NCBI GenBank assembly: GCA_900073065.1
Contig: FJOG01000019.1
Location: forward strand, 773,151 to 837,150
DNA length: 64,000 bases
Direction: 5' to 3'
DNA from: Phialocephala subalpina
Taxonomy: Eukaryota; Ascomycota; Leotiomycetes; Helotiales; Mollisiaceae
The notes beneath the pieces were generated by a model. That model worked only from the letters and a program-made list of their open reading frames with translations, had not been told where the DNA came from and did no database searches. Below, piece by piece: positions 45,100-56,110 of the stretch; within the stretch, counting starts at the first letter, position 1, and each line of letters opens with the position of its first letter. The position numbers were made by a program, and so were the translations under genes.

Positions 45100-45894
45100 T
45101 CACAGCTTCTCAGCCAAGAGTAACAGTGCTCCCCCCGCACTTCCTCGGCCCTGAATGCCATCCCACTTCTTGTAGACACTACGGCCATGCTTAATGTCAT
45201 CCTCTCGCTTCTTGCTCGTATCCTTATCGCCCCATGGTTCTTGGCTAGATGGCGTAGGCTTAAAGAAAGATGGCGAGTTGAGATGGTGGAACATGTCGTA
45301 CTCGCGCTTCTTCTTCTCTCTAGTATCGGTCATCTCCTTAGCATCGTTCGCCGCCTCGTCCCAGGATCTCTTGAGACTTCCCTCGACTTGCTTCTTCTTG
45401 ATTTACTTCAATTCCTTCTCGCCCTTGACCTTCGCCAATCCTCCAGCACCTCCATCATCAGGGGCAATCTCGCCAACGCCAGCAGACACACCCGCAACCT
45501 TCTCGGCCTTGATCTTCTGAACGGCAGAGACAGGCGGAGAATTCTTCGAATTCAGGACTTTGAAGGGATGGAGGGGGTATCTCAGGTGTGATTCCTTTCG
45601 ATGGACCTCTGCAATGTTTGCAGGAATGTCCTTGTCGTAGTTCCCACCTGGTAGATCATCGTCATTGCTGGAAGAGGAGGTGTCGGTTTCAGATGAGGTT
45701 GTTGAGTCTGCGACGACGGGCTTTTTGAGATCTGAGGGAGAGGTTGGGTTGGTTGGATTGGTTGGTTGACGCTGGGCGCCGTTGATGGGGTTGATGAGCT
45801 TTGGGGTGGACATGGCTGGGGAGGAGGACGCGTTGCGGTGGGCCCGAGTTTTCTTCCTGGCTTGGCCTCTACCCTTTTGACTTGTTCCGGTCAT
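45100..45894 (-). pseudogene. Lys/Ser-rich protein gene interrupted by one in-frame TAA
   Basis: ATG 45894 opens a 163-residue frame ending at TAA 45405-45403. The same frame continues directly afterwards for 100 more codons (IKKKQVEGSLKRSWDEAAND to GGALLLLAEKL) with identical composition, so the stop appears to have arisen inside a 265-codon gene. CAA to TAA (C to T) would explain it. The protein is basic and disordered with an N-terminal nuclear-localisation-like GRGQARKKTRAHR, an Asp/Ser cluster (SETDTSSSSNDDDLPGG) and a C-terminal YDMFHHLNSPSFFKPTPSSQ. No intron can remove the stop. It could be a real allele, an assembly error, or a shorter protein. The family is unknown. Confidence 0.6.
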
Positions 45895-46567
45895 AGTGAT
45901 TGAGCTCGTTCGTGGGTGAGTTGAGATCGACTATTTGATGTTGTGTGGGGAATTGTGGTTTCGATCTCAAGGAGCGGGAAGAAAGGCTGTTGGTTTTGGG
46001 AGAACCGTCGTGGGTTTAGCTGCGTCAAGCGAAGCGAGGTCTCCCTTCGAAGTCGAGTGCCAAAGTCTGATGGCGAAGTCGAGCCGAAAAGAATTGAAGG
46101 TGAATTGTATCCTCGACCTTCGAAAGTGAGTCGCGGTGACATGAAAGATTGTTCCGAGCCAGGCTATCAGTTGCGGAGCGGTTGGAGGCAAAATGTATGG
46201 TATTGATGTCAAATCTGTCTGTCTAGCTAAGTGGAAATGTCTGCTTGATATAGTGCTCTCGCTGGAACATCGGCTTTAGGCCAAACCGCCTAGTGAGATG
46301 ATGCATAACTGATGATGCGGCTTCATGCCAACATGCTACAATTTCCCCATCGCATTGAGACCATCGTCACAGATTACGAGTCCTCAACTGACACAGGCTG
46401 ATGATCTGAAGGAGAGGGGTTTTAATATCCCTCATTTCACGACCTCTTCAGTATGTAACCTCTTCAAGGCATCGAAATTCGATTCGCAATTAATTCATAA
46501 ATTCTTTCAAGAGATGCTAGGAGCCAGGAATTTAATCTGCAAAGAACGCCAGTACTTGCAGCATCAT
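45895..46567. other. Intergenic region
   Basis: About 670 bp, promoter side of the interrupted gene and 3' side of the SDR gene. Only shadow frames. Confidence 0.45.
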
Positions 46568-47593
46568 CTACAGGACAGTAAATCCACCATCTACCCTCAA
46601 ATCAGCCCCAGTAATATACCCCGCAGCATCACTCAACAGAAATGTTACAGGTCCAGCCAAGTCCGTAGGAACTCCCATCTTGCCTTGCGGAACGCCAGAT
46701 ACCCACTGCTTATATATCGCTGGATCCTTCTCCATAATCTCCTTTGTCCTACCTCTCATCAGTAACCTTACTTTTTCCCCTCATTGTTCAACCAGACTTC
46801 ACAACTTACAAAGGCGTCATCATATACCCCGGACTAATACAATTAACCCTAATCCCAAACTCCGCCCACTCAACCGCCAAACTAGCAGCCATATGCCTCA
46901 CCGCCGCCTTACTCGAATTATACGGCGTCTGCTTCTGCGGCAAGTTCACAATCGCTCCAGACATACTGCCAATGAACACCATACTCCCAGTGGCCTTTCT
47001 CGTAATCAAGTGTTTGGCAACAGCGACGGCAAATAGATAGGTGCCGTCGACGTTGACGGCGAAGAGGCGTCGCATCCGTTCGATTGGGTAGGTGAGGGCA
47101 GGAATGTTGTCGGTGAAGCCCGCCGAGGTGACGAGGTGGTCGATTTTGCCGTGTTCGGAGAGGATTTCGTTGATTGCTATTTGGACCCATTCTTCGCTGG
47201 AGACATCGGAGTAATGCGCTGTTACTTTTGGGATGCTGTGTTGTGGTTAGCGATGTATGGCCGGAATAAGGATTGAGGAGTGTACTTTTTGGAGTTTGGA
47301 TAGGCCTTCCTGAAGTCATTCATGAGATTCTCTGCTTCTTTTGTTGCTAACTCCTCTGAAAATCACATCAGTTTTGAACCTTGGGGAAGGAAATATGGGA
47401 ACTGGCTTTGAAGATCTACGAGTGCTATATTAGCACCGCTGAGAACGAGAGCTCGACTCATGACAAGACCCAAGCCTTGAGCTCCACCGGTGACAACTGC
47501 TACTCTACCCGTGAGGGTGAAACTCGGGAGGGTTGGTTTCTCTGATTCCTGTATGCCATTCGTGACATTCTGAGCGATATCAACAAGAACCAT
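46568..47593 (-). CDS. Short-chain dehydrogenase, arabinitol/sorbose-reductase-like
   Basis: Four exons (47593-47407, 47355-47286, 47235-46810, 46754-46568) give 289 residues. It carries [19 protein letters not shown] (TGxxxGxG cofactor motif, about residue 32), LVTSAG in place of the NNAG motif, GSMSG, and the catalytic YNSSK with [26 protein letters not shown] and a final [14 protein letters not shown] complete the classical [14 protein letters not shown] and the ending are closest to the fungal NAD(P)-dependent polyol and D-arabinitol 2-dehydrogenase/sorbose reductase group; the substrate is inferred. The first intron has no in-phase GT donor; the phase-correct site is CAAA-GCCAGT, a GC-AG intron of 51 nt. 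The other introns are canonical. Confidence 0.88.
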
Positions 47594-48404
47594 TTTAATG
47601 GGTAAGTAATGTGTGCAATAATGATTTGAAGTGGTTGCAGTAAAGATTTTGATCTGTCTCGTGGCCTTGGCGAAGGCTCCTCAGAGAATAAATACATTTT
47701 CCAGACCGCCATCGTGAGTAGTCGCATCAAACCACTTTCGTGTCCAATGCTGTTCCTGAATGTCCCAAAGCATTCTGGAACACATCATACTGCCCCAAAG
47801 AGTGACAACTCCGCATTTAGAAGAGTCCCCACAGACTCGTTGAGGAGAAGCTCCGATTTATTTCCGTCAGCCAAACAAAAGATATAAAGCGCCACTGGGA
47901 AGCATCGTGAGAAAGGAGAGGTGTCATGAGATGTATGCCGTGATAACATATCACGAGTAAGAAGGAGAATGAAAGAGGACATGCTTGCCCGTTGGACGTT
48001 TGTTCGAGGTGTTCCCTGATTGGCGCGGTAATAGCAGAGGCAAACCACTTGAGCCTTAGAATGCACATCCCACCGGAGTCGAAACCCGTCGCTTTGAGGT
48101 GGCGTGTTGAATTTCTTCAGAGACTGGAAGTAGTCTTCTTTGCAGAAATTGTTGTTTTCTATGTGTTCATGTTGCCTGAAAGCAGGAAGTCATGCGTTGC
48201 TGACTGAGAACTCGACAAGATTCCAGGAGCAGCTTGTTCTATACTTAGTGGATATCAAAGAATAGAACGACTTAGCCAAAAGGAACGAAGCATGATGAGG
48301 AAGAAAGGCTAAGAATGTTTCGATCACTCATACAAGTGAAGTAATCTATAACACCATATGACAAGACACAAACTTGATGCTCTACTGTAGATTAAAGCAC
48401 TTGC
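47594..48404. other. Intergenic, nothing recognised
   Basis: About 800 bp of promoter-side DNA of the SDR gene. No coherent frame. Confidence 0.4.
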
Positions 48405-48687
48405 TACTCGGGTATTATACGGGTGTCCCAGGCGGTGTGAAAATAAGCGAAAATAATGCCAAAGTACCACTAAATCTACCCGTAATTCTCATATTTTAGT
48501 ACACGATAAAAAAGCAACCATTTTATAGAATTAATTAAAAGAGGATAAAAATGACCACAATTTAGTCTTTTAATACTGCGCATACTTTTTATAATTTCAT
48601 TAAGCTTTTTGCAGCCGAAATATAAAGAGTTGGGTATATCTTACCTAATTTTAGACTGCTGGGACACCCGTATAATCTACCCGAGTA
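48405..48687. mobile_element. 283-bp MITE with TA duplication and about 27-bp inverted repeats
   Basis: The inner 18 bases ATTATACGGGTGTCCCAG (48414-48431) occur as an exact reverse complement at 48659-48676. Outside them TACTCGGGT on the left is mirrored by ACCCGAGTA on the right, with a 2-bp indel between the blocks. The outer TA on each side is a plausible target-site duplication, giving Tc1/mariner-type ends of about 25-27 bp. The interior is A+T-rich and non-coding. This is a classic non-autonomous miniature element. Confidence 0.85.
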
Positions 48688-48908
48688 CTCATCTAAACTA
48701 GGCTGCAGCTAAATTCTCCGTTTCTGTCCCCAGATTTTGTGCAAAACAAAAGCAAGGGGCTCAAGAAGATATTTACTTTTCCAAATTCTGTACCAACCTA
48801 GTCTACATGCCCAATTTGATATCAAACATACCAGAACTCCTTCATATACATATTCTCTCGTATACCAACCTATTACTCGTCACATCATACCTCATGGTCA
48901 TCTTACAA
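48688..48908. other. Short 3' flank
   Basis: Between the MITE and the 3' end of the next gene. No feature. Confidence 0.4.
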
Positions 48909-50421
48909 TCAATCTCCAATCGACCTCTCCTCCACCGGATCTAGCCCATTCGGCCCCTCGCTCCCATGGATGCCGTTCCCCTGACTCAATCTCCTCCGTG
49001 TCAACCTATCTCCAGCTTTCTCTCTGAACCCCTCTCTCAATCCAACAGGTACACGTTCACTCAATCCACTTCCCCTCCACTCACCCATCCCTTTGTCCCT
49101 CACAGCGCGCATCCTTTCTTCCTCAGCAGTGTCATGCATACCCCTCGCGATCGTCGAGTTCAACTGTCCTCGAACAGCTTCACCTACTCCATGGAGCCCC
49201 TTGAGGGCAGCTGTCACGCTTCCTCGCTTTCTCTCAAGTTTGTGTTCTTTGGCCGGCACCGGAGGTGCTTCGGTGGTCGTTGTTACAGGAGCAGTTCCCG
49301 AGCTGATCGTTGTTGTATTCCCCAAATTGTTACCATGAGGCAAATTGCTCACAGAACTCGAAGGCGAATGAACTCCCGGCCTGCTGAAATTTGGTGTCTT
49401 TACACGCGAGGGATTTGTGGGCGTAGTGGGTGTTATGGGCTGCTCGCCGTATACCCCTGGACTCCCCGCTGGCAACTCGGAGGGAGGATTCACGTTCAGA
49501 GGTGCGACCAAGCCTTCTCGAGAGAGCCTTCTTTCGGATCGCTGAGGCATGGGTGGTGAGTTGACAGATGCAGCTTGATTGTTGATGGGACTTGGAGTTC
49601 CTTGAGTTGCTGGACTGTGCCCCGGGGAGTTTCGAAGCTCGGATCGAGGTGGGATGGTACGGCCTCCAGAGGTGGTGCGGTGGAGAGGGTTTGGCGGCAC
49701 GTTTTCCCCCGCACCTGTGTATGTTGGATTGGTGGATTGAGCATTCAAATGCTGATTGTATGATTCATTACCGCTGTGTTGAGTCTGGATTGACCCTGGT
49801 GGAGGCGGGGCAGCGTACTGTGTCTGCGATTGCTTGGGTGTAAGTCGGCGGGCGGGAGGTTGAAAGGCAGATTGGCTCTGGTCGGGAGTGGGCCCAGTCT
49901 GTTTAATAGTTGGCGGTGCTTGAGTGTATGTCTGCCGCTGAGTATCCATGTGGTTTTGAGGTGTTGGCGAAATCCCCGTGTTGATACCGGCGTTGACAGG
50001 CATACTCTTGTCAACCGTCGTCTCCGATGCTTGAGGGGGTGGATCGGTCGATGGATTATACGGCGCAGAGTATGTATGAGTCGTTCCATCTGGGGCTACC
50101 GTCGTTGTCGCTTTGGCGCAAGTCAGCCTTCGCTCAATTACATTCGGGCAAGAAATGATAGAATGGGAAGCACTCACTGGTCGTCGTGGTTGTGGTTGTA
50201 GTTACAGTTGTTCCAGGAGGCTGATGTTGCCGCTGCGGGGGAGATTGTTGGCTTAGGCCAGGACTCGGAGCAGCATCTGCAGTCGATGCATTACTGTTTG
50301 AATAGTATGCTGAATCGTGATAACTATTTTGGTGTTGATGCTGTGGAGGCGGTCCTGCTGTCGATGCGGGGCTCACAACATCTGCTCGCGTCTTATCTTT
50401 ATGCTTGTTGAACAACCCCAT
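48909..50421 (-). CDS. Proline/glutamine-rich disordered protein with conserved basic C-terminal helix
   Basis: Exons 50421-50178 and 50110-48909 (67-nt intron, phase 1) give 481 residues. The first residues, MGLFNKHKDK, are short and basic; the Gly2 could be N-myristoylated (inference). The centre is low-complexity, rich in Gln, Pro, Ser and Thr, with several S/T-P sites. The C-terminal 110 residues change character: KLERKRGSVTAALKGLHGVGEAVRGQLN then TAEEERMRAVRDKGMGEWRGSG. This amphipathic block is of the kind conserved among ascomycete orthologues and is likely the functional part. No enzyme domain. A membrane-associated scaffold is possible but unproven. Confidence 0.78.
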
Positions 50422-50843
50422 ACTGCTTGTTTTCGTATTTTTGAAGGACGGGGTTTCGTAAGTGGCATATCAATTCTATTTGATTGAGGTATTTCTTGGA
50501 GTTCACGAAAGAGTTGGGGATGGGAGAGATGTGGCTGGTGTGGCTATTAATGATGTAATGGTTCCCGAAAGTTTATGGAATCCCTGTTTTAGGAACTTGC
50601 TTAGGTGATCTGCAAAGGATCTGCGAGAGAGGGGGTGGCTGGTGATAATAGGCGAATATCCGAAGCGAGCGGTGATAGGGGTGCGACATTATCCCGAGGT
50701 CGTGCGAAAGGGAGACAACCCTCCTGGAAGTTGACAAGAACTCATGGAAATGGTTTTGTTATTATATCTCAACCGACAATACCGAGGCGATACACTCATC
50801 TTCATCGTGATCCATCCCACCTGAACCCACTGCATTACTGAGA
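50422..50843. other. Promoter region
   Basis: Upstream DNA of the disordered-protein gene, about 420 bp, no other feature. Confidence 0.45.
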
Positions 50844-51520
50844 TTAAAGTATCTCCATATTCACCATCATAACTAACCCTTCCTCGTGGCCAACCCTCGA
50901 AGTCTTACTGACCATACAGAAAGCCTCAATACATCCAAGCCAAACTCGCTTGTCCTCTCGTATTATCTCCTGTCGAAGCAACTTGATATTCCCCTTCACA
51001 CGAACCAGAAACTTCTTCCTCTCCAGCAAGTTCGAAGCGGCACCTCCACTTGTTGCCAGAATTCTAGTTCAAAATCCTTCAGGCCACACACATTTGCCCA
51101 GATGATAGTGTACAGGAGTCCAGTGATGCCGAACTGCTTGGAGATCTAACCGACGCTTTCCAAGATTCGAGTTTCGAGACTTTTCCGGGTAATTTCAGTC
51201 GTCATGTAGCGAAACCACGTAGGCGGGTGTTGTTTGAAGGTGAAAATACCATCAATCGGCGTATGTCCAATATCTGAGAGGTCGGTGATACCCAGTGTTA
51301 TCAGGTCAGTTATCAAATTCCCTGCTGTCGTATATTCCTTCTTGTGCTCCGATACCTGGATGCAACTTTTCTCATCAAAAATTGTGTGAACCGAACCAAC
51401 TTGATACCCTCTTGGTAATAGCTTGAAAGATGTTGTCGGGGCTGCAGCAGATCACGTTCGTGTGTACAAGAGCCAAATATTTCGAGTGAATGTCATGCAG
51501 CACCCCAGTGAGTGATATGT
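50844..51520 (-). pseudogene. Decayed gene of unknown family
   Basis: Reading leftwards from about 51510, GVLHDIHSKYLALVHTNVI runs on coherently for 45 codons to a run of five T (about 51377-51381). There the frame is lost by one base and resumes as DEKSCIQVSEHKKEYTT through TWFRYMTTEITRKSLETRIL to a TAG at about 51149. After the TAG the same frame continues QFGITGLLYTIIWANVCGLKD to a stop, with a shifted LERKKFLVRVKGNIKLLRQEI beyond. At least one homopolymer shift and one nonsense change break a formerly long gene. No family recognised. Confidence 0.5.
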
Positions 51521-51776
51521 GGAGCTGGAGTTGTTATATGATTGCATTCATGATCAGCTGTCAAGTCATAACTTGGCTGCTATAAAGAGCCTAATACTTT
51601 TATAGGAGCGGAAGTTCCCATTCACCACTGCCGAATTCCTGAATCTCTTCATTAAATGAATGTTTGCCCAAGCACCGATTAGATTGACATATCCACCACG
51701 CAGCATTACAAATTCAAGAAAACTCCGTCCCCCTATCTCAACGTCTATAAGGCTTTGTCGACCTCAGCCTCCCTCA

Positions 51777-52030
51777 TCATCTTCCTGCCACGGTTATAGT
51801 TAACCCTGTGCGCCCCATTTCGATCGATGATGAAGACTTGTTGTCTATGATCACCCGCTTCCTATTGATAACAACACCTTCGGGCCCGAGCTCCCACTTA
51901 ATCAAAGCGTGGTCACCCTTGACTAGCACAATGTACTCTTTGTTCGACTGATCGAGTAGGTTGAAGACATCACCCTCGATCTTCGTCCAGAACCACAAGT
52001 TTGCATCGCCCTTTGCTTCGAAGCTCTTCT
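51777..52030 (-). pseudogene. Orphan coding fragment
   Basis: One frame, ALWSILYKKSFEAKGDANLW through FWTKIEGDVFNLLDQSNKEY to TGLTITVAGR, is open for about 85 codons with good protein character but no ATG, and the frame upstream is short. Probably an isolated exon or relic, possibly from the same decayed gene as 50844-51520. Function unknown. Confidence 0.35.
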
Positions 52031-53159
52031 TGTACAGTATCGACCAGAGAGCGAGTTGGAGAAGGCCGAACTCTTGCTAAATTATCTTCAAATTGCTCGA
52101 AATGCGGGTGTTGGCAAGGATATCATTATCTCCGGACAGGTGTTTGTAGAGTCTTCGGGCGACAATAATCTCGTACCAATTATCGGGATGTATGAGATGC
52201 TACGAGGTCTGGGCATCATTCTGTGGGTAAAAGATCGTATTGTTAAGTCTAGAGAGCTAGCTAAGGGAGGAGTTTGAGGATATAAGAGTCTGTGAGATTA
52301 CCCCTGAGCTATACTACATATGGAAAGAGAGTTTGACCCACTACACGTGATCAGCAACTGACAGGATGTTCCTTGAGTGAGAATAGACCATAACGCTCTG
52401 TTTCGTCGAATTTGGTAAATGGCGGGATGTCGATAGTGAACGGAAGCAGCCAGACATCTTGAGGAGATGTGAAAGAGTTTCTGCTGGATTTGTTAGGTGT
52501 TAGTATTGGTTTGGTAGAGGAAGGCATTCATTAAGTACTTGGCGCAATACGCGCAAGTAAAGTTTACTTAAGAACAGGTGCGCACTTACCTTGATATGCT
52601 TTCAGAGGGTCAAATATTTGAAAAAACAGTTCCTACGTAGGCTGTACTGGGTTGGAGAGCTTTGCGAAGTTATGCTTGTGTTCGATGAATTTGATATTTG
52701 GTAGGTGGAAGTATTGCAAGGATAGACCAAGCGATCCCAACTGAAGTTAAGTAATGGAATTAAATACTTCTTTGAAATACTAGCGTCTCGCTTTAGCTTC
52801 CTTTTTAACCACCCTAGGTAAAGAAATATTTGTTCCAAAGAAAGTCAGCCTCCTTAATTGGCGGGAAGCACACTGAACGTCATGTAATCCTCTGAGTTGG
52901 CAACATATTCATGAATGGATGCATTTTTTGGTCTACAACCCCTTCGATACCATAGTTTCTGCCTCACCAGATGATCTTGAAACTTTCTGAAAAGGCGCAA
53001 AATGGTTTCATCATTCGCTATCCACATGTTTAAAGCGCTCGGGACTTGAGCAGATGTCAAAACCAGAATTCAAAACCCACCCCATTATCCTTCCCTCCAA
53101 CATTGCCCTTATCACACACATATTGCACCAGTAGTCGATCACAAGGTTACGATTCCTCT
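52031..53159. other. Gene-poor region with short relics
   Basis: A plus-strand frame at 52056-52277 and a minus-strand frame at 52854-53060 are open for about 70 codons but start without ATG. Neither is assignable. Nothing else is seen. Confidence 0.35.
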
Positions 53160-54501
53160 TCAATCTCTTTGACTCCAAAGTCTCGCGAGACCTTCGCCAT
53201 AAGGAATGCTCTCGAAGTCTCCGTTGGGTGCGCGTAAAAGGTAGAAACATTCTCCATCGATGATAGACGGAGATTCACCAAGGTCTGTAGAGCCGCCACA
53301 AGTTTCATTGAACTCCTGTCCACACCCTTCGAAAAGCACTGGGTAGTTCTCGTCACCCAATTTGCTAGAAGCACCTTTCTCGACGTCTCGCCAGAACGCT
53401 GTCTCGGCTTCGCTGAAGTTGAGGGTAACAGCCCAAAGAAGAACCTGAAATATCCCACCTACACCATGTTCCTTCTGAATCGCTTCGATACTGCGCTTGA
53501 TTCGGGTCTCGAGACTCCATTCTGGCTGACCGCTGAATATTGTATGATACCAAGTAGAAGGAGGTTGGCTTAAGGAAAAGAAGCTAGCCTTACTTGGTTC
53601 AAGTTGATTGAGGTGGCTTCCGAGGGCTGTCGTAATATAGTGACAACCTCATTTGGCGCAAGTCTCATGTGAAGTAGATACGGAGCTTGCGGAAGTATCA
53701 GCTACCACTTCCCATTCTCCTGACGCAGGATCAGCTACGGCACCAGGGGAAGAGCCAAGATTGTTGAGTACTGGCGCAAGGCCTTTTTTGATGACAGCTG
53801 CGGAAGCGACGTAAAAGGCGCACCGAGGGGACATTTCAGAGCGCCGATTTATATCGAGTCCAAATCAATAAAGTGCAATAGCAATTTTGCCCTTATCCGT
53901 GAATGTCTTGGCGAAGGAAGTATGAGATGCTGTAAGGAGCCAAGCTGTAGTCTATGTTGCTCTTGAATAAAGTGGACAAAGGAGGGCCAAAGAGATAGTT
54001 GAGATGGAGGTTAGTGGTAATCCAGTGAATAGAATGTCTTGAAAGAAGCAGAAGTTATGTGTTTGTGCATCACCTGGCCTAATATGGCGATGATAAAACA
54101 TAAGGTGAATTGAGGTATAGTATTTCCAGATCAAAGGCAATTGTGTCCTCCCAATGGACTTCAGATTTCTAATGCAAGCTCAAACTGATGATCAAAGATT
54201 ACACTTACTCGATATTGCAGACCCTTCCACATTGTTGCGGCGTATTCTAAGTATTGTATTGAAGATGACAAACAGAAATCATGTCAAGGCGTAATAAAGC
54301 CGTCTCTGGGAGAACGTAAGTTTCATTAGCCGTAATCGCAAAATCATTGATAGTCTTTCTTTTCGACTTGGACAAGTCAACGATTTGCCAACCATAGGAG
54401 AGAGATCCAGGCTTGGTGGTGAATAAAGCAAAACCGTCCGTCAAAGGCGCAAAGACTTTGGCGTTGATAATGGAGGCGGCTTTCGAAAATAGATTCGACA
54501 T
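53160..54501 (-). pseudogene. Uncharacterised gene broken by in-frame TGA codons
   Basis: ATG 54501 opens MSNLFSKAASIINAKVFAPL to HLQYNT (84 residues), followed by EYAATMWKGLQYR and a GTAAGT donor. Farther left, one frame reads ASHTSFAKTFTDKGKIAIALY, TGA, FGLDINRRSEMSPRCAFYVA ... SVSTSHETCAK, TGA, GCHYITTALGSHLNQLEP ... to GLARLWSQRD and a stop at 53160. The two TGA codons (near 53888 and 53651) lie in otherwise coherent sequence of about 260 codons; each needs only one transition (CGA or TGG to TGA). The first part may or may not belong to the same gene. The family is not recognised. Confidence 0.5.
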
Positions 54502-55467
54502 TGTTTTGGTGTTTGTAATAATAATCTGGTTGAGTTAGCCTTCGAATGGTCCAAGGACTAGGATGGATGGCGCATGATGGGGTTTGCAGGTGGCACAGTA
54601 GTAGAGTATTAGGCGTAACAAGGAACATACTTTAATCAACCTCGATCCATACAGGATCCCTATACTGTGACAATCCCAGAGCTCGAATTGTATCTGATTG
54701 AATGCGCTTTGTATGTTGGCTTGAAGAAGAGCGTGACATGCGAATTGCGAAAGTTGATGTTACGAAAGATGACTCTCGCTAAGGTCGAGGAGACTATATA
54801 TAACTAGGCGGTCCAACTTATCAAGTAGTCAAATCGCTGCAAGAGAACGTGCTTAGCCTAGCGCTAAAAATGAATCTCAGTGCTTTAACTCGATTCCGCA
54901 ATCGTCTGGGACTTTCATCGCATTTGTGTTGTCAGAGCAGCTTGGGCGTATCAAGAGCTTTGGAAGCTCCCAAAGATCACGACATCTTACAGATTACCGT
55001 GATTATATCACCATTTAAACTTGTAAGTGTTCTCGGTAAGATTATTCCGGTCCGAAACCTACAATCATATCTAATTCCGGTACGTTATGTGCATTATCAA
55101 TCATCGTCAAAATCACAGGCACATGCATGTTATGAGCGAGCAGGTTTGTTTTATGTACTCCATTGTATTAAAGGCTATTGTGGCTCAAGAGTTCAAAGAT
55201 GAGCATTCTGAATCTCTCCACCATCTGAGGCCAGAAGTACGAAAACGAGAATCTTTTTTGAGATGATATGCAAGTTCCCCTCCAACGCGAGAAATTCGCC
55301 AACAAGCCTTCCAAAGCAAATTGAAAAGCAATGCATAAAGAAACCAGAGTGTGTCGAGAAGGCGAAACAATGCTGTAAACAGCCCTCTGAAAAAATTTTA
55401 GCACCTTCAGGCGGGAGGAAACTTGAGGCTACTAACCTTGAGTGCCAATCTCGATTAATGATGATCT
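54502..55467. other. Intergenic, nothing supported
   Basis: About 970 bp. A plus-strand frame at 54849-55202 has an in-frame ATG at 54870 but no recognisable content. Confidence 0.35.
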
Positions 55468-56110
55468 CTAGATCATATGCAGAGTGTAGGTGGGGAGCTC
55501 TGCAATAACACCGCGGCCTTGAGCCATACCAGCCTCGCGAGAGAGCCACTCAAGCTTGCCCTTGGGGTCGACAGAGAAGAATGCCTCGCCTTGCTCGTAC
55601 TTGATGTCCTTGAAGAGACTCTTCTCCGGACGGTTGATGTTCTGTACCCAGCAGAGGTACTTCTCGGGAGCATTGCGGAAGCCGAAGAGGGGGGTAGCAG
55701 CACGCTCGCAAAGGCCAGGCCAGAAGCCGTAGATATCGCTATCCTCAGCATTCCCCAGAATGTACGACCACATGATAGCCACCAAAAGTTGGGCAGCACC
55801 ATTGGGACCATTACCGAGATTTTGGATACTCGCATGGTTGGGCCAAGTGGTTGGGCATTGACCCATGGTGAAGTGGTCAGCCTCAGGTGGTGGAGCGAAT
55901 GTCGAGTACTCGTATCTCAAGATAGATAGGACGGTGTCTGGTTGGTCGTGATGGTCGTGATGGACGTTTGCAACAGCCTTAAGTTGAGCACCAGTAATTG
56001 TGTGCACCGAGGGACTTTGGGGTCAGAGATTCACCATTGTGGTTGGATGAGCTATTGTCGGAGGCGGACATAATGCCAACCGACTCAGAGTCGTTGATCG
56101 ATGGAGACAT
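55468..56110 (-). pseudogene. Unknown gene with a one-base insertion in a C run
   Basis: ATG 56110 opens MSPSINDSESVGIMSASDNS, an acidic and polar start, up to GESLTP. There, in a run of four C, the reading must move by one base to continue as QSPSVHTITGAQLKAVANVH, after which it stays open for about 170 codons to the stop at 55468. That part contains HHDHHDQPDTVLSILRYEYS and NGPNGAAQLLVAIMWSYILG, then WLSREAGMAQGRGVIAEL. Removing one C makes a 213-residue protein. A sequencing or assembly error is a serious alternative to true inactivation. The fold and family are not recognised. Confidence 0.55.

Noticed and set aside
54849..55202. Plus-strand 117-codon frame
   Set aside because: Begins at a non-ATG codon; the ATG at 54870 leaves an ordinary-looking but unrecognised frame with no splice support.
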